A stretch of DNA of 64,000 nt from Bacillota bacterium (GCA_023395555.1 JAEWYQ010000088.1:1-64000), one strand, 5' to 3'. Shown: positions 27,141 through 36,961, numbered from the stretch's first letter. Notes: a model not told the origin generated them from the letters alone. Numbers and translations are program-made.

Positions 27141-29221
27141 TGTTAGGTATCATATATATCCTGCTCTCCTTCAGTCTGGGGTGGGCAGTCTGTACTTGTG
27201 CGTTTCCCGGCCTGGAACACAGGGTGGAAACAGATTATATGGGAAGAAAGGTGGCAGTCAGTCCGTATCTCCTGTTATTGCCGGCATGGTATATAACCGG
27301 AACCCTGGCTCTGACCTGGACAACCTATGGATTGGCCTGCCTGTTCCGGGGAAGGGAAGAGCCTTTGCTGTATGCCAACAGTATCGCTCTGCCTTTGGCC
27401 CTGCTGGCAACGGCCTATGTGTATCTTCGCAAGAAACGCCTTGCGGGAGGACTGGGCCTGACGGCTCAGGGGACGGGCGGGAAAGCCTTTCGTCTGGAGT
27501 TGCTTTATGTGGCGGCGGTGGTACTTCTGGCCAATCTTCTGATGTGGGTTACCTTTTTTGTGAAAGGGGAGCAGCTCTATGTGGGCTTATCGGTATTCAG
27601 TGATTTCTCTCCTCATATAGGGATGATACGGTCCTTCTCCTATGGAAATAATTTTCCTACTGCCTACCCCCATTATGGCGGAGAGGATATCAAATATCAT
27701 TTTATGTTCCAGTTTCTGGCCGGAAATCTGGAATATCTGGGGCTTAGAATCGATTATGCTTTTAATCTCCCCAGTATTATCAGCTTTATCAGTGCCTTTT
27801 TTCTGCTTTATCTGCTGGCGGTGAAGATCACGGGCAGATTGTGGGGAGGAGTTCTGGCCGGATTATTCTTTGCCTTTCGCAGCTCCAAGACATTATTTCT
27901 CTACCTGGCGGATGTGGCCCAGGGAACGGGAATTCGTGAAGCGCTGTCAGAGAATACGGAGTTTATCAGCAGTACTCCCAATGAGAACTGGGGACTGTGG
28001 AATCTGAATGTATATTGTAATCAGCGTCATCTGGCTTTTGGCCTGGCAGCAATATTTTTGATTTTGCTGCTGTTTCTGCCGCGCCTCTATGAGACGTTTC
28101 AGGGGCTTCGGGAGGATGGAAGGGATGGAACTAAGAAACCAAAGGGCGGAAGAGCGGCGAAGCGTTCCGATTCTCCCCGGAGTATCATAAAGCGGATTTT
28201 CTTTACCCGGGAAGGCTGGGAGGTTGGGGAGCTGCGGACTCCGATTGCCTCCGGACTTCTGCTGGGAAGCCTCTCTTTTTTCCATGGGGCGGCGGTAATT
28301 GCTCTGTTATCTATCTTATTTATAATGGCGGTTGTTTCCCGGAGACGGCTGGAATATCTGATTACCGCTTTGCTGGCAGTTGCATTGTCCTTCCTTCAGA
28401 CGAAGCTGTTCATTCGCGGCTCTGCGATGGAGACGCAGTTTCTGTTTGGCTTTATTGCCGAGAATAAGACGATTTTCGGTGTGCTGTCCTATCTGGACCG
28501 GCTGCTGGGGATTCTGCCCTGGGTGCTGCTGGCGGCCCTGTGTCTGGAGAGAGGAGCCAACCGGTATCTTCTTGCGGCCTTTGCCGCGCCTCTGGTGTTT
28601 GCCTTTACGGTCTCCCTGACAGTGGATGTTACGGTGAACCACAAATATATTATGATCAGCTGCATCTTGCTGGGGATTCTTGCTGCTGCGGTGGTGATAA
28701 AGCTGATGGAACGGAAGGAATTCTTCTGCGGTGCTGTCGGTGCGGTGTTGATCCTGCTGCTGACAGGGACGGGTATTTATGATCTTACGGTTGTTTTGAA
28801 GAAGAATACGCCGGAAACGGCAATTGTACTTGATTTGAATCATGAGCTGACCCGGTGGGTGGAGGCCCACAGTAATTCTCAGGACCTTTTTCTGACCTCC
28901 AACTATTCTCTGAACCAGGTGGTTCTGGGCGGTGCGATGCTGTATGAAGGATGGCCGTACTATGCCTGGTCCGCGGGGTATGATACGGATTACCGGGCCG
29001 CACAGGTGAAGCTGATGTATGAGGCGGATACGCCTTCTGTACTGAAAGCCCTGGCAGAGGATAATGGGATACGCTTTATCATTGTTGACCGGGATAACCG
29101 GAATAGCATGGATTATATTGTAAATGAGGATACGATCCGTGAAACCTATGAATGTGTCTACAGCGAGGGAGAGGGAGAGTGGAGGACTGCAATTTATGAT
29201 ACCAGGAAACCGCTTCGTTAG
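27140..29221 (+). CDS. Large multi-spanning membrane protein, GT-C-like
   Basis: A 693-residue protein with about twelve hydrophobic helices and a soluble C-terminal domain of some 145 residues. The first large outer loop has VFSDFSPHIGMIRSF and HYGGEDIKYHFMFQ, an acidic arrangement like that of GT-C enzymes, which take sugars from polyprenyl carriers outside the membrane. A basic inner loop near residue 330 (KKPKGGRAAKRS) is unusual. The exact family is not certain to me. It is coupled to the GT2 gene by a one-base overlap, and glf follows, so a role in surface-glycan building is inferred. Confidence 0.75.
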   Translation: MLGIIYILLSFSLGWAVCTCAFPGLEHRVETDYMGRKVAVSPYLLLLPAWYITGTLALTWTTYGLACLFRGREEPLLYANSIALPLALLATAYVYLRKKRLAGGLGLTAQGTGGKAFRLELLYVAAVVLLANLLMWVTFFVKGEQLYVGLSVFSDFSPHIGMIRSFSYGNNFPTAYPHYGGEDIKYHFMFQFLAGNLEYLGLRIDYAFNLPSIISFISAFFLLYLLAVKITGRLWGGVLAGLFFAFRSSKTLFLYLADVAQGTGIREALSENTEFISSTPNENWGLWNLNVYCNQRHLAFGLAAIFLILLLFLPRLYETFQGLREDGRDGTKKPKGGRAAKRSDSPRSIIKRIFFTREGWEVGELRTPIASGLLLGSLSFFHGAAVIALLSILFIMAVVSRRRLEYLITALLAVALSFLQTKLFIRGSAMETQFLFGFIAENKTIFGVLSYLDRLLGILPWVLLAALCLERGANRYLLAAFAAPLVFAFTVSLTVDVTVNHKYIMISCILLGILAAAVVIKLMERKEFFCGAVGAVLILLLTGTGIYDLTVVLKKNTPETAIVLDLNHELTRWVEAHSNSQDLFLTSNYSLNQVVLGGAMLYEGWPYYAWSAGYDTDYRAAQVKLMYEADTPSVLKALAEDNGIRFIIVDRDNRNSMDYIVNEDTIRETYECVYSEGEGEWRTAIYDTRKPLR

Positions 29222-29268
29222 ACAGTGAATTTGAGAGAAAACAATAAATGAATGGAGGAAAAGGGACT

Positions 29269-30357
29269 ATGAATTATCGATATGTTATCGTGGGGGCCGG
29301 TCTGGCCGGCTTGACCATGGCAGAACGGATTGCAGGCGGATTGGGGGAGAAGGTGCTTGTCATTGAGAAGCGCAGCCACATCGGAGGAAATGTATATGAT
29401 TCTTATAACGAAGACGGAATACTGATTCATAATTATGGACCTCACATCTTCCATACCAATGACAAGGGCGTGTATGACTATCTCTCCCGCTTCACCAGAT
29501 GGAATGATTTCTGGCACCGGGTACTGACCTATGTGGACGGAAATCTGGTTCCCATGCCCATTACGGTAGAGACCATTAACAAGCTTTATAATCTTAATCT
29601 GGACTGTTCCCAGGTGGAACAGTTCCTGAAGGAGCAGGCGGTAGAACTCCCGGAAATCAGGACAAGCAAGGATGTAGCCCTGAGTAAGGTGGGGCAGGAT
29701 ATTTATGAGAAGATTTTTGAGAGCTATACCAGAAAGCAGTGGGGAATTGATCCCAGCGAGCTGGATACCTCCGTTATCTCGAGAATACCGATCCGGCTGA
29801 ACCGGGATACCAGATATTTTGCAGATAAATACCAGGGAATGCCGGCTCATGGCTATACGAAGATGTGTGAGAATATGGCTGCCAATAAGAATATAAAGCT
29901 GCTTCTGAATACGGATTACCGTGAAGTGATGGGGGATATTACTTATGAGACACTGATTTATACGGGAGCCACGGATGAATTCTATCAGTACCGGCATGGC
30001 AGGCTGTCCTATCGGAGCGTAAACTTCGTGTTTGAGACCTATGATACCGAACGTTATCAGGAAGCCCCGGTTGTCAATTATCCCAATGATTATGACTATA
30101 CGAGAATTACGGAATATAAGCAGCTGACCTGGCAGCAGCATAAGAAAACCACCATAGGCAAGGAATTCCCCCGTGCGGAGGGAGAGCCCTACTATCCGTT
30201 CCCCACAAAGGACTGCAAAGCGCAGTTTGCATTATATGAGGAAGAGATGAAGAAGGAGAAGAATGTTATCTTCCTGGGCAGGCTGGCAGAGTATCGTTAT
30301 TATAATATGGATGCCGTGGTGAGAAGAGCTTTGGATCTGTATGATACACTGAAATAA
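29269..30357 (+). CDS. glf: UDP-galactopyranose mutase
   Basis: A 362-residue flavoenzyme that converts UDP-galactopyranose to UDP-galactofuranose for surface polysaccharides. The FAD-binding Rossmann motif VGAGLAGLTMAERIA is at the N-terminus, followed by VIEKRSHIGGNVYD and HNYGPHIFHTND, which are signature segments of Glf; late motifs YRSVNFVFE, EFPRAEGEPYYPF and LGRLAEYRYYNMD are also intact. The ATG at 29269 has GGAGG ten bases upstream. It lies inside the glycan cluster. Confidence 0.97.
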   Translation: MNYRYVIVGAGLAGLTMAERIAGGLGEKVLVIEKRSHIGGNVYDSYNEDGILIHNYGPHIFHTNDKGVYDYLSRFTRWNDFWHRVLTYVDGNLVPMPITVETINKLYNLNLDCSQVEQFLKEQAVELPEIRTSKDVALSKVGQDIYEKIFESYTRKQWGIDPSELDTSVISRIPIRLNRDTRYFADKYQGMPAHGYTKMCENMAANKNIKLLLNTDYREVMGDITYETLIYTGATDEFYQYRHGRLSYRSVNFVFETYDTERYQEAPVVNYPNDYDYTRITEYKQLTWQQHKKTTIGKEFPRAEGEPYYPFPTKDCKAQFALYEEEMKKEKNVIFLGRLAEYRYYNMDAVVRRALDLYDTLK

Positions 30358-30404
30358 GAAGCCTTATGATATGCTGCTGTTCTGCGGCGGAATGGAGGAG
30401 CTGG

Positions 30405-31112
30405 ATGGACAAATTATATATTGTAATTCCTGCTTATAATGAGGAAGCGAATATGGAAAGGGTAATCCGGGATTGGTATCCCGTTGTAGATAAGATCGGC
30501 AATGGAAGCCGTCTGGTTATCATCGATGACGGCAGCAAGGACAGGACTTACTCTATTCTCAGAAAATTCGGTGAGGAGATGGAGGCGCTGGAGCCCATTA
30601 CCAAGCCCAACGGCGGACATGGAGCGACGGTGCTCTATGGATACCACTATGCGGTGAATGCCGGTGCGGATTATGTGTTCCAGACAGATTCCGACGGACA
30701 GACACTGCCGGAAGAATTCTGGCCCTTTTGGGAACAGAGAAGCTCCTATGACATGCTGATCGGACACCGGAAGGGAAGGCAGGACGGGTTTTCCCGGATC
30801 CTTGTGACCAAAACCCTGAAATTTGTTCTGTGGCTGTGCTTTCATGTGAGCATTACCGATGCCAATACTCCCTTTCGGCTGATGAAGGCGGGTACTTTAA
30901 AGGAGCAGCTGAAGCTGGTGCCGGAGAACTTTAATCTGTCCAATGTTATGATATCCGTGATCTATGCCCGGAAAAGGCTTGCGGTGAAATATATGCCGGT
31001 AACCTTCCGCCCCAGGCAGGGGGGGGTAAATTCCATCAATATGAAGAAAATTATCCGGATTGGGAGACAGGCGCTCCGGGATTTCCGCAGAATTAATAAG
31101 GAACTGAGATAA
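30405..31112 (+). CDS. Family 2 glycosyltransferase, soluble
   Basis: A 235-residue GT2 enzyme consisting of the GT-A domain only, with VIPAYNEEANMERVI, IDDGSKDRT, and FQTDSDGQTLP as the metal-binding site. There is no membrane helix, unlike the GT2 at 26127. The acceptor cannot be predicted. The ATG at 30405 has GGAGG six bases upstream; the frame opens at 30366. It follows glf in the same operon. Confidence 0.92.
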   Translation: MDKLYIVIPAYNEEANMERVIRDWYPVVDKIGNGSRLVIIDDGSKDRTYSILRKFGEEMEALEPITKPNGGHGATVLYGYHYAVNAGADYVFQTDSDGQTLPEEFWPFWEQRSSYDMLIGHRKGRQDGFSRILVTKTLKFVLWLCFHVSITDANTPFRLMKAGTLKEQLKLVPENFNLSNVMISVIYARKRLAVKYMPVTFRPRQGGVNSINMKKIIRIGRQALRDFRRINKELR

Positions 31113-31115
31113 AGG

Positions 31116-33485
31116 ATGGGCAGGAATATGAATATGATAAAGAAAATAAGCTGTTTGATGATAGCTGCATGGTTGTTAGTTATGGGAAAATTGCTGCTGC
31201 GGGAGGACTATGCCGCCTTCCTGCAATGGTGGGCGGCGCTTGCAATTCTGGGCGTGATCTTCCTTCCGCTGACGTTCCTCCTGTTCCGGCGGTTTCATGA
31301 CAGGGGGTATCTGTTTTCCAAAGCCATAGGAATTGCGGTGGCCGGTTATCTGATGTGGCTGTTTTCTTCTCTGCACCTGATGAAGTTTACTCCTCTGTCC
31401 TGTATGATCTGTGCCGGAGTGGGACTCCTTCTGAATGGAGGGATTCTCATTTGGAAAAGAAAAGAGGGGAAGGCCGCAGAACTGTTGAGGGATGCATGGA
31501 AGAACAGCGTATTGGACGAAGCGCTGATCCAGGAGCTGGTATTTTTTGCTCTTTTTCTTGTATTTACTTATATCCGCTGCTTTAAACCGGAGGCTCATGG
31601 AACGGAGAAATTCATGGATTATGGTTTTATGACCACCATGATGCGGAGCGATTATATGCCTCCCCAGGATTTCTGGTTCTCAGGCACCCGTTTGAATTAT
31701 TATTATGTGGGACAATACATGGCTGTCTATCTGACGAAGCTCTCGGGAGTGGAGGTGTCCGATGCCTATAATCTGATGCTGATGATGGTAGGAGCCTTTG
31801 CCGCGGTGCTTCCTTATTCCCTGGTATATAATGTGCTGCAGGGCTTTAAGGGAAATAACGGCCGGCAGCTAAAGCAGAGGCGCTTCCTGCCGGTGATGGG
31901 AGGCATTTTGGCAGGAGCGGGAGTATGCATTGCCGGTAATATGCATTATCCCGTCTACCGGTGGCTGGAACCGGCCGTGAGGAAGTTCTTTGCCATAGAA
32001 GCGGGCGAGGGGAAATATTGGTTTCCTGACGCAACCAGATTCATAGGCTATCATCCGGATACTTCGGATAAGACGATACACGAATTTCCTGCCTATTCTT
32101 TCGTGCTGGGGGATCTCCATGCCCATGTAATTAATATCCTATTTGTGCTGACAGTATTGGGATTGTTGTATTCCTGGCTGATGCAGAGGGAGGAGCCGGG
32201 AGAGTCCAGGCCGGCTGTATGGAAGGAGGTCTTTCACCCCATTATCCTGATGCTGTCTTTCTTCATCGGGCTGTTTCATACAACGAATTTTTGGGATTTT
32301 CCCATTTATTATGTAACATCAGGGGCGGTTATTCTATTTTCCAACCTGGTTGTATATCATTTTAAAGGAAAGGCTTTTTGGCTGACCGCCCTTCAGGGGG
32401 TGACTGTCTTTGGCCTGTCTTATCTGGTCTGTCTGCCTTTTACTCTTAATTTTGACCAGATTTCCACCAACATCTGCCTTACGGTTGCCCGGACGCCTCT
32501 GAATCAGCTGCTCATTCTATGGGGATTGCCGGTGTTCGTGGTAATCAGCTTCATTGGAGCGCTGATTTCCAACCATAGGAGGCGAAGCAGGGAGGAGCTT
32601 GCGGAAGGAAAACAGGAGCGTGCCGAAGGAAAGAAAGAGGCCGTCCAACAGGGAAAGGCTGCGAATGGCAGGAAGAAGAGGGAGCCGGTGATAACGCATT
32701 TTCTGGCATCCTTGTCTTCTGCCGACCTCTTTGTACTGCTTCTGGGGTTATGTGCTATGGGACTGGTGCTTCTTCCGGAGATCATCTATGTGCAGGATAT
32801 TTATTCGGGGGATTATAAGCGCGCCAATACCATGTTTAAGCTTACTTACCAGGCATTTATCATGTTTGGCTTATGCTTTGGGTATATCCTGCCAAAGCTT
32901 CTGGTTCATGGAAGGACGCGGCGGCAGAAGAACTATGCGTTAACCGGTCTGGTGCTGTTTCTCCTGTCGGCAACTTACATCCAGAATGCGGTGGGAGCCT
33001 GGTACGGCAACATCTTCGACAGGGACAGGTATAAGGGGCTGGATGCGGCGGCCTTTATGGAAAAGGATATGCCGGAGGATGCGGCGGCGACAGCCTGGCT
33101 CAATGAGAATGTGACGGGAACGCCCGTGGTGTTGGAGGCCAACGGTGACAGCTATACCGATTATCAGAGAGTATCCGTGATTACCGGACTGCCGACGCTT
33201 TTGGGCTGGCGCACCCACGAATGGCTATGGAAGGGCAGCCCGGAGCCGTTGGATGCAAGGGCGGCCGATATTGAGACAATCTATAGCTCCGCGGAGAGAG
33301 ACGAGGTACTGTCCCTGATACAGGAATATGATATTTCCTATATCTATGTGGGCAAGCTGGAACAGGAAAAATACGAAACGGTAAATCATGAATTGATTAA
33401 ATCACTTGGGACAATCGTATACGAATCACCTAAGAAAGAAGAATATGAGACGTATATTGTCAAAGTCGCCAGAAACGGTGTCTAA
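31116..33485 (+). CDS. DUF2298 (YYY-type) integral membrane protein
   Basis: A 789-residue protein with roughly 14 hydrophobic helices. The segment FMDYGFMTTMMRSDYMPPQ followed by GTRLNYYYVGQYM is the hallmark of the DUF2298 or YYY membrane family, which is thought to be GT-C-like but is not characterised. EFPAYSFVLGDLHAHVINI is a second conserved outer-loop block. A charged inner loop (near residue 500) and a soluble end (VLSLIQEYDISYIYVGK) resemble the layout of the 693-residue protein upstream. The first ATG at 31116 is used; ATGs at 31128 and 31134 are also possible. It is the last gene of the glycan cluster. Confidence 0.85.
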   Translation: MGRNMNMIKKISCLMIAAWLLVMGKLLLREDYAAFLQWWAALAILGVIFLPLTFLLFRRFHDRGYLFSKAIGIAVAGYLMWLFSSLHLMKFTPLSCMICAGVGLLLNGGILIWKRKEGKAAELLRDAWKNSVLDEALIQELVFFALFLVFTYIRCFKPEAHGTEKFMDYGFMTTMMRSDYMPPQDFWFSGTRLNYYYVGQYMAVYLTKLSGVEVSDAYNLMLMMVGAFAAVLPYSLVYNVLQGFKGNNGRQLKQRRFLPVMGGILAGAGVCIAGNMHYPVYRWLEPAVRKFFAIEAGEGKYWFPDATRFIGYHPDTSDKTIHEFPAYSFVLGDLHAHVINILFVLTVLGLLYSWLMQREEPGESRPAVWKEVFHPIILMLSFFIGLFHTTNFWDFPIYYVTSGAVILFSNLVVYHFKGKAFWLTALQGVTVFGLSYLVCLPFTLNFDQISTNICLTVARTPLNQLLILWGLPVFVVISFIGALISNHRRRSREELAEGKQERAEGKKEAVQQGKAANGRKKREPVITHFLASLSSADLFVLLLGLCAMGLVLLPEIIYVQDIYSGDYKRANTMFKLTYQAFIMFGLCFGYILPKLLVHGRTRRQKNYALTGLVLFLLSATYIQNAVGAWYGNIFDRDRYKGLDAAAFMEKDMPEDAAATAWLNENVTGTPVVLEANGDSYTDYQRVSVITGLPTLLGWRTHEWLWKGSPEPLDARAADIETIYSSAERDEVLSLIQEYDISYIYVGKLEQEKYETVNHELIKSLGTIVYESPKKEEYETYIVKVARNGV

Positions 33486-33500
33486 CAGGTGTCCGCATTG

Positions 33501-33544
33501 GGTGTCAGGCACCGTTCGGTAACAGAAAATCGGTGCCTGACACC
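33501..33544. repeat. REP-like inverted repeat
   Basis: A perfect 14-bp inverted repeat: GGTGTCAGGCACCG, a 16-base loop, then CGGTGCCTGACACC. Each arm is itself nearly palindromic, and partial copies (GGTGTC) lie just before it at 33476-33494. No T-run follows. The motif resembles dispersed repeats found in many Firmicutes; it may also act as a terminator of the glycan operon. Confidence 0.65.
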
Positions 33545-33561
33545 AGCAAGGAGTTGTTGTT

Positions 33562-34899
33562 ATGAAGAGTAAGAGGATGATCCGCACTTTTGGCATGCGG
33601 AGTGTGGCTTTACTGCTGACCACGGTGTTGGTTCTGGCAGGAGGGCAGAAAGCATCGGCAGCAGAGGTGAGTAAATCACCCTATCTGATTAAAGTGAACC
33701 GCTACCATAATACCGTCACCGTATATGAACAGGATGAGAAAGGGGAATATACGGTTCCCATAAAGGCCATGGCCTGTTCTGTCGGAACGGGCAATAAAAC
33801 TAGACTCGGAACCTTTCCCCTGAGAGAGAAATACCGTTGGAAGGCTTTGATGGGTGATGTCTGGGGGCAATATGCTTCCCGTATCGTAGGAGGGATCTTA
33901 TTTCATTCCGTATATTATTATAAGAACGGGAATCCGGCCACCCTGGCAACCGCCCAATATAACAAGCTGGGCAAGGCAGCTTCCCACGGCTGTATCCGGC
34001 TGACCGTCGCCGATGCAAAATGGATCTATGATAATTGCCCCACCGGAACCAATGTGGTAATCTATGACGATAAGAAAAGCCCGGGTCCCCTGGGAAAACC
34101 AAACACAATCCGAATTGCTTCTTCCGTACGGTGGGATCCGACAGACCCGGATGAACGAAATCCCTACAGCAAAGAATTGCCGGAGCTGCTTGCATCAGAA
34201 GCTCAGCTGCTTGGGGTAAAGGACCGGACCGCAGCCTGGGGAGAGGAAATTGATCTGTACCAGGGCGTGACCGCCGTCTCTTCCTCGGGGAAGGACATTA
34301 CAGAAACGATTCAGGTGAAAGGAACGGTGAATCCTTATATTGCGGGAACATATCAGGTTACTTATTCCATCAAGGATGATAAGGGTAAGCAGAAGAATCA
34401 GACAGCAGTAATTACGGTAAAAGAATGTACGGAAGATCCGTACATCATCGACATCAAGGAGCGGGTTGTAGCGGAAAGCAGCCAAATTAATAAGGAATAT
34501 GCTCTGGACGGAATCCGCCTGTACTACAAAGGGGACCGGCTGGATGAGAATCTGCTGACAGTGAACATTGAGTGTAAGGACACCAGGGAATATATCATAA
34601 CCTATGAATTGCAGATTGCAGAGGACAGAGTGGTAAGCGAAAGTGTGGAAGTGCTGGTTGACAGGGAGGAGCCTTCCTTCACCGGAGTGGAGGATAGAAG
34701 CATTGCACCCGGGACAGAGCTGACAAGGGAAGAGGCCCTCAGGGATGTAACGGTGACGGATAATTATTCACAATTGGAAAAAGATGATATTCAAGTAGAA
34801 TTGGAGAAAATGGAAGAGGGTTACTATTTAGTGACTTATATGGTGACGGACAGTGCCGGTAATATCGGCAGTATTCAGGCTAAATATTATTATAATTAG
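33562..34899 (+). CDS. L,D-transpeptidase with Ig-like C-terminal domains
   Basis: A 445-residue secreted or surface protein. Residues 1-33 are a signal peptide (basic start, SVALLLTTVLVLAGG, cleavage near ASAAE). The YkuD domain covers about residues 40-180 with the catalytic motif SHGCIRL (Cys144) and His115 in LFHSVYY. It would make 3-3 crosslinks in peptidoglycan or attach proteins. The C-terminal part (about 215-445) holds two or three bacterial Ig-like/DUF5011 repeats (IAGTYQVTYSIKDDKGK; GYYLVTYMVTDSAGN), probably for wall binding. GGAG precedes the start. It follows the glycan cluster but is separated from it by the inverted repeat. Confidence 0.92.
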   Translation: MKSKRMIRTFGMRSVALLLTTVLVLAGGQKASAAEVSKSPYLIKVNRYHNTVTVYEQDEKGEYTVPIKAMACSVGTGNKTRLGTFPLREKYRWKALMGDVWGQYASRIVGGILFHSVYYYKNGNPATLATAQYNKLGKAASHGCIRLTVADAKWIYDNCPTGTNVVIYDDKKSPGPLGKPNTIRIASSVRWDPTDPDERNPYSKELPELLASEAQLLGVKDRTAAWGEEIDLYQGVTAVSSSGKDITETIQVKGTVNPYIAGTYQVTYSIKDDKGKQKNQTAVITVKECTEDPYIIDIKERVVAESSQINKEYALDGIRLYYKGDRLDENLLTVNIECKDTREYIITYELQIAEDRVVSESVEVLVDREEPSFTGVEDRSIAPGTELTREEALRDVTVTDNYSQLEKDDIQVELEKMEEGYYLVTYMVTDSAGNIGSIQAKYYYN

Positions 34900-35074
34900 G
34901 CCCGGGCTGTCCTATAACAGGCGGCACACCGGAAAACCCATAATATTCCGTGCATAAATTATCTCGAATCATTTTATAAAATTACTATAAAAAATACGGT
35001 AAGTGGAGTTTTCTGGTTTCCATTCTCTTTTACTTATGCTATAATAAAGCCACGTATAAGAAAGGAGAAAAAAT

Positions 35075-36439
35075 ATGAACAAGTATAGTGAGATTACTCC
35101 TCAATTAATGGAACTTGCCGATCTGTGCAAAAAGAACACAGTGATTGACCCCGAATTGTACGCAAAGTATGACGTGAAGCGCGGCTTACGTGATATCAGT
35201 GGTAAGGGCGTGCTGACCGGTCTGACTGAGATTTGTGAAATCCTTTCCTACACAATTGTGGATAATGATTATGTTCCCTGTGAAGGAAAACTGTATTACC
35301 GCGGTATAGATGTTGAAGAGATTATCAAAGGCTGTACGGAGGAAAACCGTTTTGGCTTTGAAGAGGTGGCATATCTGCTGCTGTTCGGAGGCCTGCCGTC
35401 AAAGGAAAAGCTTCAGGAATTTATCGGACTCCTGGAGAATTACAGGGAATTGCCTCCCAGCTTCGTCCGGGATATTATTATGAAGGCTCCCAGCAAGGAT
35501 ATGATGAATACCCTGGCAAGAAGTGTATTAACTATGTTTTCCTACGATGAGAAGGCGGATGATATCTCCATCGAGAACGTGCTCCGGCAGAGTCTGCAGC
35601 TCATTGCCATCTTCCCGCTTTTGTCGGTCTATGGATATCAGGCTTCCAGCCATTATCATTATGGACAGAGTTTGGTGATCCATCCGCCCAAGCCGGGACT
35701 TTCAACGGCAGAGAATATTCTGCACATGCTGCGTTCGGATATGCAATATAGTGAGCTGGAGGCAAAGATACTGGACATAGCCTTGATTCTTCACGCAGAG
35801 CATGGCGGCGGTAATAACTCCACCTTTACCACTCATGTGGTTACTTCATCGGGAACGGACACCTATTCTTCCGTTGCCGCATCCCTTGGCTCTTTAAAGG
35901 GCCCGAAGCATGGCGGCGCCAATATTAAGGTGATGCAGATGTTTGATGATATGAAGGAGACCATCAAGGACTGGGCCGATGAGGAAGAGGTTGGAAATTA
36001 TCTGAGGGATCTTCTGAATAAGAAGGGATTTGACAAATCCGGTCTGATCTACGGTATGGGACATGCTGTTTATTCTATTTCCGATCCGAGAGCCAATGTA
36101 CTGAAGCAATATGTAAGGAGCCTTTCCGAGGAAAAGGGCATGATGAAGGAGTTCGTTCTGTATGAGATGGTAGAGCGTATGGCGCCGGAGATCATTGCCC
36201 AGGAGAGGAAGATGTATAAGGGTGTCAGCGCCAATGTGGACTTCTACAGCGGCTTTGTCTATCATATGCTGGGGCTTCCGAAGGAATTATATACTCCCAT
36301 CTTTGCCATTGCAAGAATTGCAGGCTGGAGCGCTCACCGTCTGGAGGAACTCAATAACGCGGGCAAGATTATCCGTCCTGCTTATAAGAGCATATCCAAG
36401 CATCGCCAATATGTGGCGATGCAGGATAGAGATAATTAA
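35075..36439 (+). CDS. gltA: Citrate synthase
   Basis: A 454-residue citrate synthase, condensing oxaloacetate and acetyl-CoA. The conserved histidines are seen in ILHAEHGGGNNSTF and in GMGHAVYSISDPRA; the substrate segment GSLKGPKHGGAN is intact. The somewhat long N-terminal part is usual for the clostridial form. AAAGGAG lies eight bases before the ATG, and TATAAT sits at about 35039. In this fermentative organism the enzyme probably serves glutamate synthesis. No aconitase or isocitrate dehydrogenase gene is adjacent. Confidence 0.95.
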   Translation: MNKYSEITPQLMELADLCKKNTVIDPELYAKYDVKRGLRDISGKGVLTGLTEICEILSYTIVDNDYVPCEGKLYYRGIDVEEIIKGCTEENRFGFEEVAYLLLFGGLPSKEKLQEFIGLLENYRELPPSFVRDIIMKAPSKDMMNTLARSVLTMFSYDEKADDISIENVLRQSLQLIAIFPLLSVYGYQASSHYHYGQSLVIHPPKPGLSTAENILHMLRSDMQYSELEAKILDIALILHAEHGGGNNSTFTTHVVTSSGTDTYSSVAASLGSLKGPKHGGANIKVMQMFDDMKETIKDWADEEEVGNYLRDLLNKKGFDKSGLIYGMGHAVYSISDPRANVLKQYVRSLSEEKGMMKEFVLYEMVERMAPEIIAQERKMYKGVSANVDFYSGFVYHMLGLPKELYTPIFAIARIAGWSAHRLEELNNAGKIIRPAYKSISKHRQYVAMQDRDN

Positions 36440-36500
36440 AAAAACAATTGTTTCCATGGTTGAATTTCCTGCTTTTACATCGAAAAATGTAATATTTTCT

Positions 36501-36530
36501 TGAGTATTTTGTTTCTGCCTGCACATACTA
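36501..36530 (+). promoter_or_regulatory. Sigma-G-like forespore promoter of the SASP gene
   Basis: CATACTA (36524-36530) is a perfect match to the forespore sigma-G -10 consensus and is preceded after 17 bases by TGAGTA, close to the -35 consensus. It lies about 95 bases before the spore-protein gene, where forespore expression is expected. Confidence 0.6.
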
Positions 36531-36627
36531 TGAATGTAACATCTTAATGAAATACATCAGCTTCGTATTTCCTTTAAGGCGGAAACAACACAAATTTATT
36601 TCAGAATATGAAATGGAGGAGTTTAAT

Positions 36628-36825
36628 ATGGCAAGAAGAAGAGCAGAAATTCCCGAAGCCCAGGAAGCACTTGACAGATTCAAATATGAGGTTGCCAATG
36701 AAATCGGTGTTCCTCTGAAGAAGGGTTATAACGGTGACTTGACTTCCTACCAAAACGGTTCCGTTGGCGGTAACATGGTTAAGAAGATGGTTCAGGATTA
36801 TGAGAAGAGAATGGCCGGTAAATAA
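36628..36825 (+). CDS. Alpha/beta-type small acid-soluble spore protein
   Basis: A 65-residue alpha/beta SASP, which coats and protects DNA in the spore core. The family blocks are present: ALDRFKYEVANEIGV, containing the germination-protease cleavage region, then GYNGDLTSYQNGSVGGNMVKKMV. TGGAGGA lies seven bases before the ATG; the open frame to 36547 is not expected to be coding. It is a single gene with a forespore-type promoter and its own terminator, and it shows that the organism forms spores. Confidence 0.96.
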   Translation: MARRRAEIPEAQEALDRFKYEVANEIGVPLKKGYNGDLTSYQNGSVGGNMVKKMVQDYEKRMAGK

Positions 36826-36846
36826 TCGTTGCCGGCTCTGATAATC

Positions 36847-36877
36847 AAAGCGGTTGCCCGTATGGGCAGCCGCTTTT
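36847..36877 (+). terminator. Terminator of the SASP gene
   Basis: A GC-rich stem (AAAGCGG-TTGCCC / GGGCA-GCCGCTTT) with a 4-base loop is followed by a short T-run. Confidence 0.85.
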
Positions 36878-36961
36878 CATACATACCGGCAGGAATTTCT
36901 GTGAATCATTAAAAATCTATTGAAATATGATACAGGATACGATACACTAACTATAAATAAG

